DNA of 64,000 bases from Sclerurus mexicanus (lineage: Eukaryota; Chordata; Aves; Passeriformes; Furnariidae). The notes beneath the pieces are model-generated. The model was not told where the DNA came from and did not search any database. It saw only the letters and a list, made by a program, of their open reading frames with translations. Below, in pieces: positions 24,201 through 36,200 of the stretch; within the stretch, counting starts at the first letter, position 1; each line of letters begins with the position of its first letter. Made by a program: the position numbers and the translations under genes. The DNA lies in NCBI GenBank assembly GCA_013396755.1, contig VWZF01003842.1:1403442-1467441 (forward strand), given 5' to 3'.

Positions 24201-27200
24201 CAACTTCAGGTAAAGAGACTAACATTAGGTAGCTGGGAACACAGCTGTAAGAAGGGTAGATAATTAATACCTTAGACCAGCTCTAGCTGCAGTGATAAAA
24301 GGGGGGCATTTCTTGAGAGCTGTCCTCTGTTCCCCACATTGTGATTGGGGAACACAGATCATAGCAGCTATTGCTAATGGGGGAGCAAGAGGGAGCATTG
24401 CTTTCTCCTTTAATACTATTTTTCCTAATAAATTGGCATCTGAAGTGAATGCAGTTTAACATCAATTATAACATGAATGAGAACATAAATTTTAGTATTT
24501 GTTTTATTTCAGTTAAAATAAAAATTATCTCCTAAACATGTAAGTATAATGTCTGAAGAAATCAAATACGATTGCAGTAGGCAGTACTATGTGTGGGTTG
24601 CTTTGGGAAAAAAGGAAGTCTTGAAAGATTTGAATGAAACTTGTAGTTTTTCAAGCTTTTTGTTAATTGTGAGGTTTAAAACTTTGCTGGGGTATGTTTT
24701 GTTAAATAAGGGATGAGTTTCTGAACTTCAAAAGTTAGAACTTTCAAGAAAAGTCCGATTTTTCATGCCCTGTGTATGTGCAGTGGGGTTGGCAACAGTG
24801 TTGGAATGAGTGGTCATGTTTCCATCAGTTCCCTTTGTCAGTAGTGTGTCAGATATTGCAGAAAGCTGAATCAGCTTTGAAACTCTGTCTTATCATTCAT
24901 TCCTTTGTTTTGTTTCAACTTTGGGTTGTCATTTACTCTAAAAAGAGGCAAAATTACTCCTTTATTTTAAAACATGAAGTATTGAAGTCAGTAGCAGTGC
25001 TGTGTGTATGCGGTATATTTCATTTAATTTCCTCTTGAAATTCTGTGGATTGGTTGCAGGCTTTCTTGAGCTTTATTTAGACTTAGTGAACTGAAGCCAT
25101 AGAGTTTTCTGTCACCATGAGTGTGAGTGACGCTGAATGAAACCAGCAGGCTGGGATGGCTTACTTGAAAAAATTAAAACCTTGGCAATGGCTGGGATTA
25201 ATAGGATTAAAATGCTGACAGGGAAAGTGCAGTGTCTCATTTCATAAAATATATGCTTTAATAAGGTGCAACCTTGATGTGAATCATCTTATATTCCTGA
25301 TACAAGATTGATGTCCACAAAACCTTTTTGTGTTACCCAAATAACTTCAGAAATGCCACTGCTGTTGGCACCCCTGATAGGCAGCTAAGCACCACACAGC
25401 GAGTCACTTCTACCCAGCCAGCCTCAGTGGGGTGGGGAAAGAGGAAAGGAAGAATGAAAGCAAGGAGAATTGACTGGAGAAAAATGTTTAATAAGTGAAG
25501 CAGAAGTGGAAGAAGAGAGAAAGAAAACACAAAACAAGTGATGGAAAGGCAATCCCCATGCCACCTCCCCATGGGTAAACTGGTGCCTTAGCCAGTTCCT
25601 GAGCAAAAGATGACTAACCCTTGCTAAACCCCTGACTCGTTTATTGCTGAGCGTGACATCATATGCCATGGAATATTTCTGTGCTTAGTTTGGGTCATCT
25701 GTCTGGTTGCATCTACTCACAGTTTATTCCTTGAAGGGTTAGAGTAAGAAACAGGGAAGGCCTTGATACTGGGAAAACATTGTTCCTCAATAATTTAATT
25801 TTAGTGTGTTAGCAGTATTGTTTTGGTCACAGATCTAAAACACAGCACCATACCAGTTGCTGTGAAGAAAATGAACTCGTCTCAGCCAGACTTAACACAA
25901 CCACAAAAACTTATTTAACAAAAAAGAAAGCCTCTCACACTTGGATTTTCTTAACTACTATGCCATCTGGAACTCTGACTTACTGAAAATTTTGCCAGAC
26001 CCAGAGATGTTGTATTAAAATTCCCAAAAGTGGTCTTAAGAGAAACAAACAAATATCTCAATTTTGACTTCAATTTAAGGTCACTTATTTATAGTAAGAT
26101 ATATGTATTTGCCCTTTAGCAGAAATTTGATTTATTATTATTTAAAGAATCGTGTGTCATCTCACTTCTTTTCACAGAGTTATTGATTTAGGAGTCATGA
26201 CTCCATGTGATAAGATATTGAGAGCTGCTGTTGAGAACAAAGCAGGTAGAGAGAGATTTCATTAGTACTTCTGAATTGTTTGATTTTTAAACCACACTTG
26301 CATTCTTTATTGCTGTTTAGTGCTTTCCTGTGCTGTCTATGGTTTGATCAGACTGTCTTCAGAGAAATCAAAACTTCTGCATTAACAGTATTAATTATTT
26401 AGTATTTGGCACTTCTGTGAAACCTAGCCCAAGGAATTGAAACACTGTATCAAAAGGACAATTCAATGAGAGATGTTTTAGTATTGGTTTTACAGATGAA
26501 TAAATGGAGCTTTGAAAAGGTTTAGGTAACTGCTTGTTGGGTCTTAAATCAGTGAAAGAACTTGGCATTCGGCCTGCTGGATCAGTGGGTGTGAAATCAG
26601 GAATGAATTGTTGTAATAAATAATGAACTTTCTGAAACAAGTTGCAGTTGCTTTGGAACAGTCTACTGCCTCTTGGAAAAGATGAATTGTGTGGAACATA
26701 GGTGGTGAAGTTTGAAAGCGTTTGCTGCTTTCAAGAGCAGAGTTTACAATTACTTTGTCTTATTTCCCTCCTCAGTGCTGAACTTCTTAGACTTAGAGAC
26801 TTGCTAATCAAAAATACTGTTTATTGGTGAAACTAGAGCAGTAGATGTTCAGCAGCTGTGAAGACTGAGAAATGTCTTAAACTGGGGATTTGGAATCATT
26901 GTCATTCTTGGAAAGCTTTTACTTTCTAATTGGGTCAAATCTTCCTTCTAGACTTGTGACTACCTTCCTTTTTGTCTCATTATTTTCTATCTGACGCATG
27001 AAGCTATCTGATGTATGAAATAAACCTTTTTGTAATAATTTTATGTCTTTCTAGAGTGGATTTGCTAAACCTTTTGTGTATTTGTGTTTGTAAATTTGCA
27101 ATAGATATAATTGGCCTGTCTGGTCTCATCACTCCATCTCTGGATGAGATGATTTTTGTCGCTAAGGAAATGGAGAGATTGGCAATAAAGATTCCTTTGC

Positions 27201-30200
27201 TGATTGGAGGAGCAACTACTTCTAAGTAAGATATCTCACTTGGTAAGATGGGCAGTATCTATGAAAATAGTGTTAACCAGGGAGAAAGGAAATTTACAGC
27301 CATTTCTTTACCTGTTCATATTCATACTGGTATGTATTTACTTAAGATTGACTTATTTCTTGTCTCAGAAATCCTAGAATATAGAGTTAAAATGTAATCA
27401 GGACATAACAAATAATGGACATCTTAAACATTTAATTTTTGCAAGTGTTGCATGTTTTGGCAATATGTATTTTGTGTGGAAGTACTCTATTTTCTCTAAA
27501 AGTTCATGCACATATGCATATGAATATAGTTCTGTTCTTCTGAGGCGTTGAGTGATCCACTTTGATTCAACAAAACATTCTGAAAATGCAGGATTTTGAG
27601 ACTAGAAATGACCATGTTGACAGTTAAAAGTTACTGTATTTTCCTGGATCATTGTTCAGCAAGGTGATGACTGGGTTGAGTGTCCAGTCCTGTTCATGCA
27701 GGCTGATGGGGGATAAAGTCTAGCTGCTTGCCTTGAAGTACTTACCATGTTGCCTTTGATAGATTGAGCTTTCTGTTGAGATCTTATTCTCTCAGATCTG
27801 TTCAAATGAAATAATATAACTGCTGTAATTTCCTGAAGAGCAGTGTTGACAGCTCACTGACACCTAATCTTAACATTATCACAGATGTGTTTTGGGCAAG
27901 GGTCATGCTTTGCTGACTTGTTTAGGTTACAGAATGCTTGAGTAGGTGACAGCTCTGAAGCTGCAGAGGGCATTTTTTGTGTAACGTGATGCTGTTAGCA
28001 GTGTTGCTTTCTTTATCAGAGCAGCACATATTGTAGCCAGACCTATTGTATTCTGTATTTTTGGCTTTAGCAAATCGTCTCATAATCTGACAGACAGTGG
28101 AGAGTAGGATCACTACCAGTCTTTATTGTTCCTGTAGTTATAATGCAAGGTTCACTGTAACCTTTTTCTCCTTCTCCCTATGAGTCTCTTCCTATGGCTT
28201 TGAAACTTAGAACAAACATGGAGGGTTTTTTCTTAAAAAAAAAAAAGAAAAAGGCAGGGGGGTGAGTGAAGGGAAGGCTTTATTCTAAGTGGAGATCTTA
28301 GGAGAGCCCTTTCCTTAGATCTTTTCAGTGTTTTCACACAGGGCATTGTGGCCTCATAATTGATGTCAAATAACCAGCATCTAACAATTTTGTAGATTTT
28401 AGAGATGAATCTAGCTAACAGGGAGGCAGCACTGGTTTTATCCTTGAATATGGAAATTACTGAAGAATATGTGTATAATTTTGAATACATAAATAATAAT
28501 TCTATTCATGTCAACTGTATATAAATATATACTTATGCATGTTCCCAGACACAATACAGTGCCTAAAAAATATAAGTCAAGTAAGGGTATTCTTTATGGA
28601 AGACTGGATTTGTAATATATATTTAATTTTAATTCCCTAGTTTTAAGTTTAATCTCATGTGTACATTCTCAAAGGTTGTGTATGTGTCAGAGGTTGCTAA
28701 TGAAGAACCATCTGCATTTTTTTCTCTATAATAAGTAGACATTGCTATTTGGATTAAGGAGACCATAAGTACTTTGAAGTGAGGTTAGTTTGAAAGAGCG
28801 GGAGGCTGGATTTTGTCTCCAGAATCTACACAATAGAATTTCTTCATAATTTACAGTAATGATGATGTTTGCATTCTTCCTATACTGCTTTGGTAAATTC
28901 AGATGCTGAGAAATAATGGTGCCATTCTTGTGGTAAAGTTTATTTTTAAAAAACCCCAGAAATTAGTATGTAATGGCTGATATAGTGCCATCGTAGGACC
29001 ATGCCCTGTTTGTTTCCTTTGTCCGTTCCTATCAAAACAGAAGATACAATATCCTTTTATAAAACATAGAGCTGTCAAGAACAAAAGCATGTCTCCTAGA
29101 AGTAAATTTAGAAGATGCTGGGCAGTATTTTCACTGCTGTGTTGCACAGTCAGTAAACCTCTGTGTCCAGGAGCCTTAAGTATTTGACAGAAGCTGAAGA
29201 AAAAGGAGATCTTATCTCTGCTGTGGAAAATCACTTCCTGGGCTCTGATTTAAATTTAATTTAAAAAATGGTGTGTGACCTTAGCATACAAGAAAGCAAA
29301 CTGACCTTTGGCCTGTAAGGTCTTTGTTCCTACACCTGCCTGCAGAGTTTTGACAGAAATCTGAGCAGAGGTTCTTTCATCACTTGTTAGCAGTGTTCCT
29401 TTCTTTATCAGGGCAGCATATATTGTAGCAGACCTATTATATTCCATATTTATGGCTTTAGCAAATTGTCTCATAATTTGATGGATAGTGGAGAGTAGAA
29501 TCACTACCTTTCTTTATTGCTCCTGTAGTTATAAAGCAATGTTCACTGTATCTTCAAGATGCAAGTTTGTAATATTTATTCACCACTGGCAGAATTCCTT
29601 CTTCAGGTGAGTAGAGGACTTGTGCCTCCAATTTTGAAGTAGACCATTGCAGAAATGGAGTAATCATCACTGAATTAGGTTAATGTTTATCCACAGACCG
29701 CGTCTGTGGAAGGAAGAGATGTAAGATGAGGAAAAAGGATTAAAAAAAAATTGTTCACTCATGGTAGGCTTAGCCTGGAACATTCTCACTGAAATTTTAT
29801 GAAACTCTAATGAGTGGCTGGTTTTCATTCAGCTGGTAAGACTGAGGGAATGTGAGTTGGCACATTATTTATGAAGCGTTCTGATACTCTTTAAAGAAAA
29901 GTGTTTATGTACCTATTAAAATCTGTATTTAATGGTTCATGCATAGCAGTTGGATGAATGAATTTCTTCTTTTGAAGTTCTGGTCTATTCATTCAGTCAG
30001 GGTTTATTTCACTGGGAGTTTTATCTGGTTTTTGTTGGGTTTTTTTGGTTCTGTTGTTTTGGGTTTTTTTCTTCAGTTGTGAAATGCTCACTCTTTTTCT
30101 TTTTCATTGAAGAACACACACTGCTGTTAAAATTGCCCCACGATATAGCGCACCTGTAATTCATGTCCTGGATGCATCCAAGAGTGTTGTGGTTGTAAGT

Positions 30201-33200
30201 TCTAAATTATAGTTTCTCATCCATGCAAAAATACGTGCCCTGTTTTTCTGTTGTGCCTCTCAACCTTTCCTCCAGGGCTTGATGTTGTGGCAGCAAATTG
30301 AAGAGGCATGACAGGGCCCAGTTTCTAAGCTACTATTGCCTCAGTTGGTTTTTTGTTGCTGTGTTGTTCTCTTATCTGATTTGTGTCACTTATTGTCACT
30401 GGGTAGTTCTATTTAGAGGCCCATTTCTCTATCATTCACTCTGAGTCCTTGATTGTAGTTTTAAGATGTTTTATAGTGAAGAGAGATAGAGTTAGATATG
30501 AACTGCTATTCTCTCTAATTTCGATATATTTCTGAAGTTAGTTAGATGGCAACCCTAATACTGAGAAAGGTGTGGCCAGACTTCTTTAGGATGGATTCTC
30601 TTTTAGCAAAATGTGTAGTCTTAGCTGACAAATACCTGTTTGTAAGAAGTAGGCTAAGCTGTGTGCTGTTTTTGTGACTATTCAGTCTCTGAGTTTTGCA
30701 GAATTCTTCTCTCATGGCTTTCCAGAGCCAGACTTGCCCTACCTGTGTAGTAGGGCAGTACTCTCTACAATACTTATATTCTAAATATGGATAGTTTGAG
30801 GAGTTTGAATCTAGTTTGCAGATTATTGGTAAGGCTTAGTTTAGTGTTGCCAAAAGAAACTGCTTAGTCTGAAATTCATACTCTGTCCTTACTATAGTAT
30901 GTTACAGTATGTACTTACTGCTTTCTCTTTTCTGTTTTTTTTCAGTGCTCCCAGCTCTTAGATGATAGTGTAAAGGATGATTTCTTTGAAGAAATACTAG
31001 AGGAATATGAAGAAATCAGACAAGAACACTATGAATCTCTCAAGGTACAAATGTAATTGATTTAGCATCTTGTTTTAAGTGGTTGGCACTTGCCTCATTA
31101 CTCTTGGTTTCAGCTCCTTATGAAGACCTTCAGGTATATTTGCTCTGATTTAAAACTTGCCGTAGAATTGATTGAAAACTTCCAGAAGTGCTTATGAAAT
31201 CAGATTTTCTAACCTGTAAGGGAAACTTCTGCATGAGTCTAACACATTTGGCCACATTCTTGATTGTCATCAATGGCCAGTAAGTGGCATCTAGGACAGG
31301 ACATCTCCATGGAGTTGGCAGTCATGTCATTGTAATCAACCTACAGGAGACCAGTGCTCTTCTGGAGCAGTAGCTGAAAATGGGGAGCTACAACCGGGGT
31401 AGTGAAAATGGCACTGGTTGCTTTTTCTGGTAATGGGCTACACTGTATTTTAAAACACCATGCTCTCCTAATGTTTTAGTCTTCTTTAGGTGAGGGATCT
31501 GCGCAGTAGGAGAGTATCTTGCTGTTACCTGTATTTTAGAGTAATAAAGGAATCTCTAGTGTAGTTCAGAGGAACTAGAAATCGTGTAGGCCAGTTTTAT
31601 TAGAGGTACACAGCAAAAAATACTGTTATGGTTGTGAAGTAATCTTACTTTCAAGTTGTGAGCTCAGAGTTGTTTGGGACTGAAATTAGTGGTTGTCAAA
31701 TTTGGCCTGAACAATATTTTGAGTAGAAGTCTATCACAAAGTCAACAGTTACAGTTCATGTGTCTGAAGGATGGCTGGCTTTCTGAAATTAACCTTTATG
31801 TCCATACAGGAAAGAAGATACTTGTCCCTACAGCAAGCTAGGAGAAAAGGTTTCCATTATGACTGGTTATCAGGCTATAAACCAGGTCAGTTTACATATT
31901 GTTGTTTGTTGTTGCTGTGCCTTTGTTTTATTTAATGTGTCTATTTTAGATATATTTTTAATTAAATTGTGCTTGATTAAACTTCAGAACATAGCAGTGT
32001 AACAGCTTGAGTAAATTGGTGTCTGTCTCAGCAGAGATCTTTTTTGCATAAATTTGAGCAATCTTTGTGCCTTATTTTTTCACAGCTCATTTAAAAATTA
32101 AATTTCAAGTTAATAAAAAAATTGAAAATCCTAAAACAATGAGTTACCCATAACACCTTATAATCAAAGAAAAATCTAATGACTGCTTTGCAAAATGATG
32201 TGTGCCTGGCTCATTACATTGCAAAGCATATTATACCACATTTGGGGAACACACGTTGTGGCATGGCATCTGTATGACATTCCTTCTTACACTTTTTCCT
32301 ACCCTTCCCCCATCAGTTTTTGTACTGGTTTGTTTTGACTTTTTTTCTTCTTTTGAATTAGAGATTAGAAGTATAAACAGCATTCCACAAGATGTTGCAT
32401 CCTGCAGTGACATTAATGCTGCTTTCTGTCATTTCATTTACAAGACTCGAAAAGATGTTAATTTTCAATAGTTCATCTTGATAAAGGTTGTGTTATGAAG
32501 TATTGAACGGTACAGAGAAAACAAGTGCAAAGCTTGTGGCTTTGCACACATAAATCCATCTTATGTTTTTCACTAGTACACATGTACCTAAACAAATGTG
32601 TGGTGGCTGCAAAAGTTCTTAGAAATTACATAAAAATTTACAGAAATAGTCTGCAGTATCATAGCATGTAACATGTCTGTGTATAGAAAGGGATTTGTAA
32701 ATATGAAAGGTATATATGCTTATAAAATATGTTATGTATTGATAAGTTGTGTAGTTTTTTTTTTAATCTTCTGTCTCGGCCAATATTCTGGCCAATGAAG
32801 TAAGTTCCAAAGTCCAACAGCTAGTAAGTGTTGATTTATATGAAAGAACAAAAGGGCTTAATTTTTCTATTTCAAGTTCATATGCCTTTTATGCATTTTT
32901 TTGTGGTGATGTAACTGTGGAGTATGGTATGACTTGGGAATGATTTGACAGTGAGAATTCTAAGCCAATTACTTTGAAAGAGGTCTTTTGCAGTGGTGGA
33001 GGCTGGTGAGCATCAGTTATGCTGCACATATAGAGCAATTGTAAATTATTTTCATCATGTCAGTCATACTCCTGATTCCCACAGCAAAACCAAAATTCAT
33101 TGGCACAAAAGTCTTCGAAGATTATGACCTGAAGAAGCTGGTAGAATACATTGACTGGAAGCCCTTCTTTGATGTCTGGCAACTTAGGGGAAAATATCCC

Positions 33201-36200
33201 AACCGGAGTTTTCCTAAAATCTTTAGTGATAAAACTGTAGGTGAGTATTGAAATTGCATTTACTTCATGGAAATAATCCTAACAGGCCTGCCTGCTGCAT
33301 TAAGATTCTGAATGTTTTGAAATACATAGAGATAGTGGAAACACATGGAAAATAATATCACTGAAATAATTTCTTTAAAGCAACACTTGGTGAACCAACT
33401 GTTGCCATGTGAGTCTGAAAAATAAATGGGGAAAAATAGTCATCTTATTTAGTATTCAGCTGCCAAAGCACAAGGGGATATTTTAATGGCAGAATATGGC
33501 ATCAGAGCACTGACTATATCTGTATTTCCACTGTGGGTGAAGATGGCAAGAAAGCTCTATTTCCTTTTGAAACTTTAGTAGGCATTGGAATACATGATGA
33601 AAGTGCCAGGGTGATGCTGAAAACAATGTTCTGGGTCAACTGCACTGTGGTAATGTAGGTGCACACACCAGATCTCTGTCACTCCTTTTATTCTGCATCT
33701 TTTGCCTCTGCTAGAATGGTGCTGGCTGAAACGTTTTGTGGGGTTGCTTTTTTTCCCCCCAAGCTATATGTTGTTACAGCTATACAGACATAATCACACT
33801 GTTGTCTCCCTATTTCCCGTAGCTGACAGATCATTGCAGTTATCACAAAATTATGTGGAAAATGAATCAATCTTTAACAATTCTTTAACCTATTTAGCCA
33901 GTTGTGAGGACATGCCTTTTCTAAAGAGCTTTTTTTTTTTTNNNNNNNNNNNNNNNNNNNNNNGCTAGGTGAAGAAGCAAAGAGAGTTTATAATGATGCT
34001 CAAGATCTACTGAAATCATTGATTAATCAAAGGAAATTACAAGCCAGAGGTGTGGTTGGGTTCTGGCCAGCTCGGAGTGTTCAGGATGATATCCACTTAT
34101 ATGCTGTAGAAGAGGCAGTGGGATCTTCAGAACCAATAGCAAAATTTTATGGCTTGAGGCAACAGGTACAATGACAGGACATTTGTTAATTTGTTAAATT
34201 GATTTTTTGTTCTCCCACATTGCAATAATGTGATAGAAGAGCTCTAGTAAAATCTGTAGAAAGTGGTCATTGTAATCTGTCTGCAGCTGTTGTCTTGCCA
34301 TTTCTTTCAGTAATAACAAGATAGTTTTAGTGGTGATCCAGCTATTTGTATTTTAATATTTGTAGTATTTTGCATTGTAATAGTTGTACAAAATGCTTTA
34401 TAGGTTTAACATCTTCAGATGTGATATGCATTTTCTGTCTTAATTTTAATATTTAGGATGTCCTAAAGCAATGTGCTGTATAAATTCATTACATGGATCT
34501 TGTGTTGCTAAATTAGAACCTAATGAACCTTAGTTCTCTAATATCCCTGAATTCTGCTTTAGATGAAAAATTCTGCTTGAATGTATTAAAGGTTAAACCC
34601 AGTTAGAATTTAAAAACCCTGGAAAATAAAGCTCAGTGGAGATAAGTGTTTTTGATAGTCTTAATTTTTATGTAAAATTCACTATATGAAGGGGCAGTTT
34701 AGAATTAGTCGGCTGCTTATTCTCATAGAGCTAATCATTATTTTAAGTATTCATGCTTGAATCATACTTACCTAGATTTGCATTTAATTTGATAGATTGA
34801 ACTTTCAAGATAGTCTCCCTCTCCTTTTTCCCTGTCTTCTCATTTGTCTTCTTCATAGTTCACATATTCAGAGTCATCAAACGTGGGCAGAAAAAAAATT
34901 CAACAATTATCTAAATTTCTGGAGTACAATATTCTGTAAGGACAGTCATGAGCCAGCTCTGCAGAACTGTACTAAGAAATACATAACTCTTAAGTTTTTC
35001 CAGTTCCCTGGAAGAGATTATCTGTTGCATGGAGATGTTTCACAACAATCAATGGCAGATGTTTATATAAAATGCTCTCAACAAGCACACGGGCAGGGTT
35101 GTTCCAGAGCCTTATGGCCTAGTTAAATATTTTGATATGCCATATAAATCAAGTTTACTACTGTTTCTTTTCCTGGCCTTTTCCCAGCATTCTCTCAAGA
35201 AGAATATCCGATTTAATGATATTCTTATAATGGGTTTTATTATTGGAATACTGTTATTTTCCCTAGTCTTTTTATCTTATATATCCCCAATTATTCAGGC
35301 TTCTCTCAAAGGTTAAGACTATGAAACTCTGTGCTATTGTGCATACTGTTCTTCTGGACGCTGTATATTTTATATGCATCTCTTCCAATCTGGTGTATGT
35401 AGTAATTCAGCAGTCTTCACCAGAGCAAAGTGGAAGTGAATAATTGTCTTCTGTTTCTTATGTAAAGTGTTCCTTTTAGTACATGGAGTTCTCTTCCTAG
35501 CATTGATATTATTAAGGATGTGAGGTAAATCTAAAAGTTTGAGATGGATTTGGTATTTTCCTTAACTCTAATCATTACAAAAGAGCCTTAAAATTAACAG
35601 GTTTCTCCTGTGTGGAAAAAGGATATTTCTTTGGTTTCGTAGTACTTTGATATTAACCTAGTAGGTTAATAGACCATTTTTCTTCGTTTTTCAGGGGTGG
35701 GGGTCTTTTATTTGCCTTTAAGATGTAGTTGGGATTGGGTGCAAAGAAATGTTAAAATATTGTCATAGAATTAAGAATCTTCATGTAAGTGATAGCCATG
35801 GAATAACTTTTCTGTCTCTACATTGGGTAGATTTACAAGAGCTGTGCCACTTCTTAAATAGCAGTCATGTTTCCACAATGAATACACTGATGTGATTCAA
35901 AATTTTTTGTTGAGTACTCAGTCACCTCTTTCTATTACCTTTCTTCCTATTTGGAAAAGGATCCAGTGAGCAGTATATTTCCTATTCCACAGGATGACAA
36001 AATCAATTGGAAAAGACCTCTGAGATCATCGAGTTCAATTTGTGACCAAACACCACTGTGTCAACTAGACCAGGGCACTCAGTGCCGTGCCTGGTCTTTC
36101 CTTAAACACCCCCACCTCCTCTGGTATCCCATTCCAATGTTTAATTGCCCTTCTTGTGAACAATTTCTTCCTAATGTCCAACCTAAACTTCACCTAGCAC

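Larger units (their letters stand above)
27226..30112 (+). other. MTR intron, 2887 bp, with repeat pair
   Basis: Donor gtaaga, acceptor cattgaag. Holds two copies of an unidentified repeat (27993-28159 and 29394-29550), an A run at 28237-28248 and a T/G-rich tract at 30027-30068. The rest shows nothing recognisable. Confidence 0.8.
30195..33084 (+). other. MTR introns between exons 23 and 26 of window
   Basis: Introns 30195-30945, 31045-31809 and 31886-33084. Splice sites are ordinary. No transposon, RNA gene or other element was recognised. Confidence 0.75.
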
